Of a stretch of 64,000 nt of DNA, positions 61,019-64,000 are shown one piece after another. This stretch comes from Frigidibacter sp037095735 (lineage in GTDB: Bacteria > Pseudomonadota > Alphaproteobacteria > Rhodobacterales > Rhodobacteraceae). The notes beneath the pieces were generated by a model that ran no database searches, had not been told where the DNA came from, and saw only the letters and a program-made list of their open reading frames with translations. Within the stretch, counting starts at the first letter, position 1. Each line of letters begins with the position of its first letter. A program made the position numbers and the translations under genes. The stretch spans positions 248,001-312,000 of the forward strand of contig NZ_JBAWKD010000004.1 in the NCBI RefSeq assembly GCF_037095735.1, written 5' to 3'.

Positions 61019-62404
61019 ATGGACGGCACCGTTCTCGTCGCCGACGACGATCGCACCATCCGCACCGTGCTGACCCAGGCGCTGACCCGCGCCGGCTGCA
61101 AGGTGCACGCGACCTCGTCCCTGATGACGCTGATGCGCTGGGTCGAGGAAGGCAAAGGGGATCTGGTGATCTCCGACGTGATCATGCCCGACGGCAACGG
61201 GCTGGAACAGTTGCCGAAGATCGGCAAGGAGCGCCCGGGCCTGCCGGTGATCGTGATCTCGGCGCAGAACACGATCATGACCGCGATCCAGGCGGCCGAG
61301 GCCGATGCCTATGACTACCTGCCGAAGCCCTTCGACCTGCCCGACCTGATGAAGCGCGCCGCCCGCGCGCTGGAACAGAAGCGCCGCGCCGTGGTGGCGC
61401 CGCCGAAGGTGGCCACGATCGAGCCGCGGTCCGAGACCGGCGAGGACCTGCCGCTGGTGGGCCGCACCCCCGCGATGCAGGCGCTGTATCGTCTGGTCGC
61501 CCGGGTGATGAACACCGATCTGGCGGTGCTGATCTCTGGCGAGAGCGGGACGGGCAAGTCGCTGATCGCCCGCGCGATCCACGATTTCTCCGACCGCCGC
61601 ACGCTGCCCTTCGTGGTGGCGCAGGCGCAGGACCTGATGGGGGCCGATGGGCCTTCGTCGCTGGTGGCCCGGGCGCGCGGCGGCAGCCTCGTCTTCGACG
61701 AGGTCGGCGATTTCGACGACGAGGCGCAGGGCCGCGTCGTGCGGCTGCTGGACACGCTGGGCTCGAACCCGCCGCGGATCATGGCGACCTCGCAGGTCGA
61801 CCTCGCCCGGCGGATGGAGGGCGGCGGCTTCCGGCAGGATCTGTTCTACCGGCTGGGCGGGGTGACGCTGTCGGTGCCCGCGCTGCGCGAGCGCGTCGAC
61901 GACATCCCGGCGCTGGCTGAACATTTCCTGACCCGCGGCGAGCGTGACGGCTTCCCGCTGCGCCGCATCGCCCCCGACGCGATGGAGCTGGTGCGCGCCT
62001 ACAGCTGGCCCGGCAACGTCCGCCAGCTGGAAAACACCGTGCGCCGGCTGATGGTCACCGCCAGCGAGGAAGAGATCACCAAGGCCGAGGTCGAGGCGAT
62101 TCTGGGCAACCAGCCGGCGATGGAGCCGATGCGCGGCGGCGATGGCGGCGGCGACCGTCTGCAAACCTCGGTCGCCAAGCACCTGAAGCGCTACTTCGAC
62201 CTGCATGGCGGCGCGCTGCCGCCGCCGGGCCTGTATGGTCGGATCCTGCGGGAAGTGGAGATGCCGTTGATCGAAATCGCGCTGGATGCAACCGCCGGCA
62301 ATCAGGCGAAATGTGCCGATCTGCTGGGGATCAACCGCAATACCTTGCGCAAGAAGATCACCGAGCTGGATATCCGCGTGACACGCCGCCGGAAGTTGAT
62401 GTAA
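61019..62404 (+). CDS. ntrC: Nitrogen regulator NtrC, sigma-70 type (no GAFTGA)
   Basis: 461 aa. Receiver domain with phosphoacceptor Asp53 (LVISDVIMPDGNG) and LPKPFDLPDL. AAA domain: Walker A GESGTGKS 174-181, Walker B GGSLVFDEVGDF 222-233, arginine-finger region GFRQDLFYRLGGV, then RAYSWPGNVRQLENTV. C-terminal Fis-type HTH NQAKCADLLGINRNTLRKKI. The stretch between Walker A and B that normally carries ELFGHEKGAFTGA reads VVAQAQDLMGADGPSSLVARA, so loop 1, which contacts sigma-54, is missing. In Rhodobacter capsulatus the same loss goes with activation of the sigma-70 holoenzyme. Starts 24 bases after ntrB. Confidence 0.96.
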   Translation: MDGTVLVADDDRTIRTVLTQALTRAGCKVHATSSLMTLMRWVEEGKGDLVISDVIMPDGNGLEQLPKIGKERPGLPVIVISAQNTIMTAIQAAEADAYDYLPKPFDLPDLMKRAARALEQKRRAVVAPPKVATIEPRSETGEDLPLVGRTPAMQALYRLVARVMNTDLAVLISGESGTGKSLIARAIHDFSDRRTLPFVVAQAQDLMGADGPSSLVARARGGSLVFDEVGDFDDEAQGRVVRLLDTLGSNPPRIMATSQVDLARRMEGGGFRQDLFYRLGGVTLSVPALRERVDDIPALAEHFLTRGERDGFPLRRIAPDAMELVRAYSWPGNVRQLENTVRRLMVTASEEEITKAEVEAILGNQPAMEPMRGGDGGGDRLQTSVAKHLKRYFDLHGGALPPPGLYGRILREVEMPLIEIALDATAGNQAKCADLLGINRNTLRKKITELDIRVTRRRKLM

Positions 62405-62617
62405 AAAGGTCACGCCGACTGTGGCCCGCTCGCGTCTGCGTGAACGGGCACTTTCGGGCGGGCTGACCATGATTCGGGCCCGGAGGACGGGGTAGACGGC
62501 AAGAGCCTCAAGGGCCGGTGCCGTCCGAGACAGGGCCGAAGCGATGGCAGCAGCGCAGGCTGCACGGGCAGGACGCGGTGGGAACCGCAGCGGCACGCAT
62601 CGCCGCGGGGCGCGCCG
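62405..62617. other. 213-bp ntrC-ntrY spacer
   Basis: Longer than the other gaps of this operon. No clear terminator was seen. It may hold an internal ntrYX promoter. A short plus-strand open frame from 62518 is out of phase with ntrY and not protein-like. Confidence 0.35.
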
Positions 62618-64000
62618 ATGACGGCGGGCCGCAGCGGCTTCGCGGGCGGTGCCGCGCGCGAATCCCTCGCGCGGTTCGAGCGCCTGCGCCGCCAGAAACG
62701 CTTCCAGACCGGTGCCGCGCTGGGGCTCGTGATCCTCGGGCCGGCGCTGACGCTGGCCACCTTCCTGATGCTGGGTCCCTTCGATCAGGGCGTGTCCTCG
62801 ACGCCGCTGCGCATGATCCTGCTGACCGACCTCGTCTATGTGCTGGTGGTGGCGGCGCTGGTGTCCGCACGGCTCGCGCGGATGATCGCCGCGCGGCGCG
62901 CGCAATCGGCGGGATCGCGGCTGCACCTGCGCCTGACCGGCGTTTTCGCCGGCATGGCGCTGGTGCCGACGATCCTCGTGGCGGTCTTCGCGGGCCTCAC
63001 CATCAACATCGGGCTCGAGGGCTGGTTCTCGGACCGGGTGCGGCAGGTGGTCGGCAGCTCGCTCGACGCGGCCGAGGCCTATGAGGGCGAGCATCAGCGC
63101 GACCTCGTGACCGACACCCAGGCGCTGGCGGGCTACCTGAACCTTGCCCGGCAATCGACCTTCTTCCTCGCGGACAGCGACCTGCGCCAGATCCTGACCC
63201 AGGGGCAGGGGCAGATCCAGCGCGGGCTGAAGGAAGCCTTCGTCATCGACAACTCGGGCGAGATCCGGGCGCGCGGCGAACGCAGCTACCTGTTCAACTT
63301 CGAGAAGCCCGAGCCCGCCCAGATCGCCCGCGCCGACAAGGGCGAGACGGTGGTGATCCAGGACTGGGGCAACAACGAGTTCCGGGCGCTGGTGAAGCTC
63401 GAGCCCTATCTCGACCGCTATCTCTACGTCGCGCGCAATGTCGACGGCAAGATCCTGAGCCTTCTGGACGAGACGCGGAACTCGGTCCAACTCTACCGCC
63501 AGCTCGAGGCCGAGCGGGGCAGGGTGCTGTTCGAATTCTCGCTGCTCTATCTGGGCTTCGCGCTGATCCTGATCCTGGCCGCGATCTGGCTGGGGCTGTG
63601 GTTCGCCGAACGCCTCTCGCGCCCGGTGGGCCGGCTGGCGGGGGCGGCGCAGATGGTGGGCGCGGGCGATCTGGACGTGCGGGTGCTGGAAGAGAAGGGC
63701 GATGACGAGATCGCCATGCTGGGCCGGCTCTTCAACCAGATGACCCGCCAGTTGAAGGGCCAGCGCGAGGCGCTGGTCGCCACCCACCGCGAAACCGACG
63801 AGCGGCGCCGGCTGTTCGATTCCGTGCTGTCATCGGTGACGGCGGGGGTGATCGGTCTCGACAGTTCGGGGCGGGTCGATTTCGTGAACCGTGCCGCGCA
63901 GAAGCTGCTGGCGCTGGTCCCGCCCGAGGGCACCGTGCCGCTCGAACAGATGGTGCCGGAATTCGCGGGGCTGCTGGCGCGGCTCAGCGAGGGCACCGGC
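62618..64000 (+). CDS. ntrY: NtrY nitrogen sensor kinase (N-terminal part, runs off the right edge)
   Basis: 461 codons present, open to the edge. The ATG at 62618 gives MTAGRSGFAGGAARESLARF. Three N-terminal membrane helices (GAALGLVILGPALTLATFLML, MILLTDLVYVLVVAALVSA, LHLRLTGVFAGMALVPTILVAVFAGL). A periplasmic sensor region of about 150-300 includes QALAGYLNLARQSTFFLADSD and the NNEFRALVKLEPYLDRYLYVARNVDG Cache-like part. A fourth helix (LLYLGFALILILAAIWLGLWFA), HAMP (RPVGRLAGAAQMVGAGDLDVRV) and a PAS start (FDSVLSSVTAGVIGLDSSGRVDFVN) follow. NtrY with NtrX governs nitrogen and redox responses and respiration in alphaproteobacteria. The kinase domain lies outside the window. Confidence 0.95.
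   Translation, partial: MTAGRSGFAGGAARESLARFERLRRQKRFQTGAALGLVILGPALTLATFLMLGPFDQGVSSTPLRMILLTDLVYVLVVAALVSARLARMIAARRAQSAGSRLHLRLTGVFAGMALVPTILVAVFAGLTINIGLEGWFSDRVRQVVGSSLDAAEAYEGEHQRDLVTDTQALAGYLNLARQSTFFLADSDLRQILTQGQGQIQRGLKEAFVIDNSGEIRARGERSYLFNFEKPEPAQIARADKGETVVIQDWGNNEFRALVKLEPYLDRYLYVARNVDGKILSLLDETRNSVQLYRQLEAERGRVLFEFSLLYLGFALILILAAIWLGLWFAERLSRPVGRLAGAAQMVGAGDLDVRVLEEKGDDEIAMLGRLFNQMTRQLKGQREALVATHRETDERRRLFDSVLSSVTAGVIGLDSSGRVDFVNRAAQKLLALVPPEGTVPLEQMVPEFAGLLARLSEGTG

Noticed and set aside
59678..63787. A 1369-codon minus-strand open frame under ntrB-ntrC-ntrY
   Set aside because: It spans three well-supported plus-strand genes and has no recognisable domain.

Overview
The window is a very GC-rich stretch of an alphaproteobacterial chromosome, most probably from the Rhodobacterales (Rhodobacteraceae/Paracoccaceae; Rhodobacter, Rhodovulum, Paracoccus and relatives). 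The strongest indicator is the right edge, where dusB(nifR3)-ntrB-ntrC-ntrY run in one direction beside a fused ispDF gene. The NtrC there lacks the sigma-54 contact motif, as described for Rhodobacter capsulatus. A class II (B12-dependent) ribonucleotide reductase, the divergent pdxH/fabI pair and the DUF4167 protein fit the same group. I see no rRNA, CRISPR array, insertion sequence, prophage or integrase. Almost everything is core metabolism, envelope and translation.

Layout, left to right. 0-5 kb: start of rpsF, a secreted YceI protein, a lone FliG homologue, a tiny secreted Cys protein, purB, and a YefM antitoxin followed by a decayed YoeB toxin. 5-12 kb (mostly minus): ppiD-trpE, then fabI-lysE-gpt-aminotransferase, with pdxH divergent. 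12-19 kb: double cold-shock protein plus DUF192, tRNA-Pro, three small ORFs, and nrdJ preceded by NrdR-like and DnaA-like boxes. 19-26 kb: RACo-like Fe-S ASKHA protein, SRAP, pirin and YegD-type Hsp70. 26-33 kb: two identical tRNA-Asp genes, GNAT, M20 peptidase, prfA-prmC, DUF4167 and a Stf0 sulfotransferase.

33-43 kb: a tightly coupled minus-strand run lptF-lptG-lptD-surA-pdxA-rsmA, with pepA-holC divergent. This run joins LPS export, outer-membrane protein folding, vitamin B6 synthesis and rRNA methylation. 43-52 kb: SDR, a ~170-bp tandem-repeat tract, bioY, purF-DUF1284, an OpgG/OpgD glucan protein, tenA and acnA. 52-58 kb: DUF1223, DUF1003, a lipid A-type acyltransferase, EamA, DoxX and cinA-pgpA-ispDF. 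58-64 kb: the nitrogen-regulation operon, cut off inside ntrY.

No convincing new multi-gene system is visible. The most interesting signals are non-coding: (i) a six-copy dispersed element made of a G/C hairpin followed by a conserved GG(A/G)TATTT...GAAA-like tail, sitting just past gene ends; (ii) short tandem duplications (12, 15 and 25 bp) starting at or just after the stop codons of pdxH, cinA and the DUF1223 gene; (iii) the ~170-bp tandem array before bioY; and (iv) a palindrome over the purF -35 that also looks like an intrinsic terminator. Coding oddities are the decayed YoeB, the lone FliG with a changed EHPQ motif, the partnerless RACo-like protein and the low-complexity RQND repeats in DUF4167. 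Several translation starts were moved from the longest open frame on ribosome-binding-site and family grounds; trpE, lptF and cinA use GTG and dusB uses TTG.
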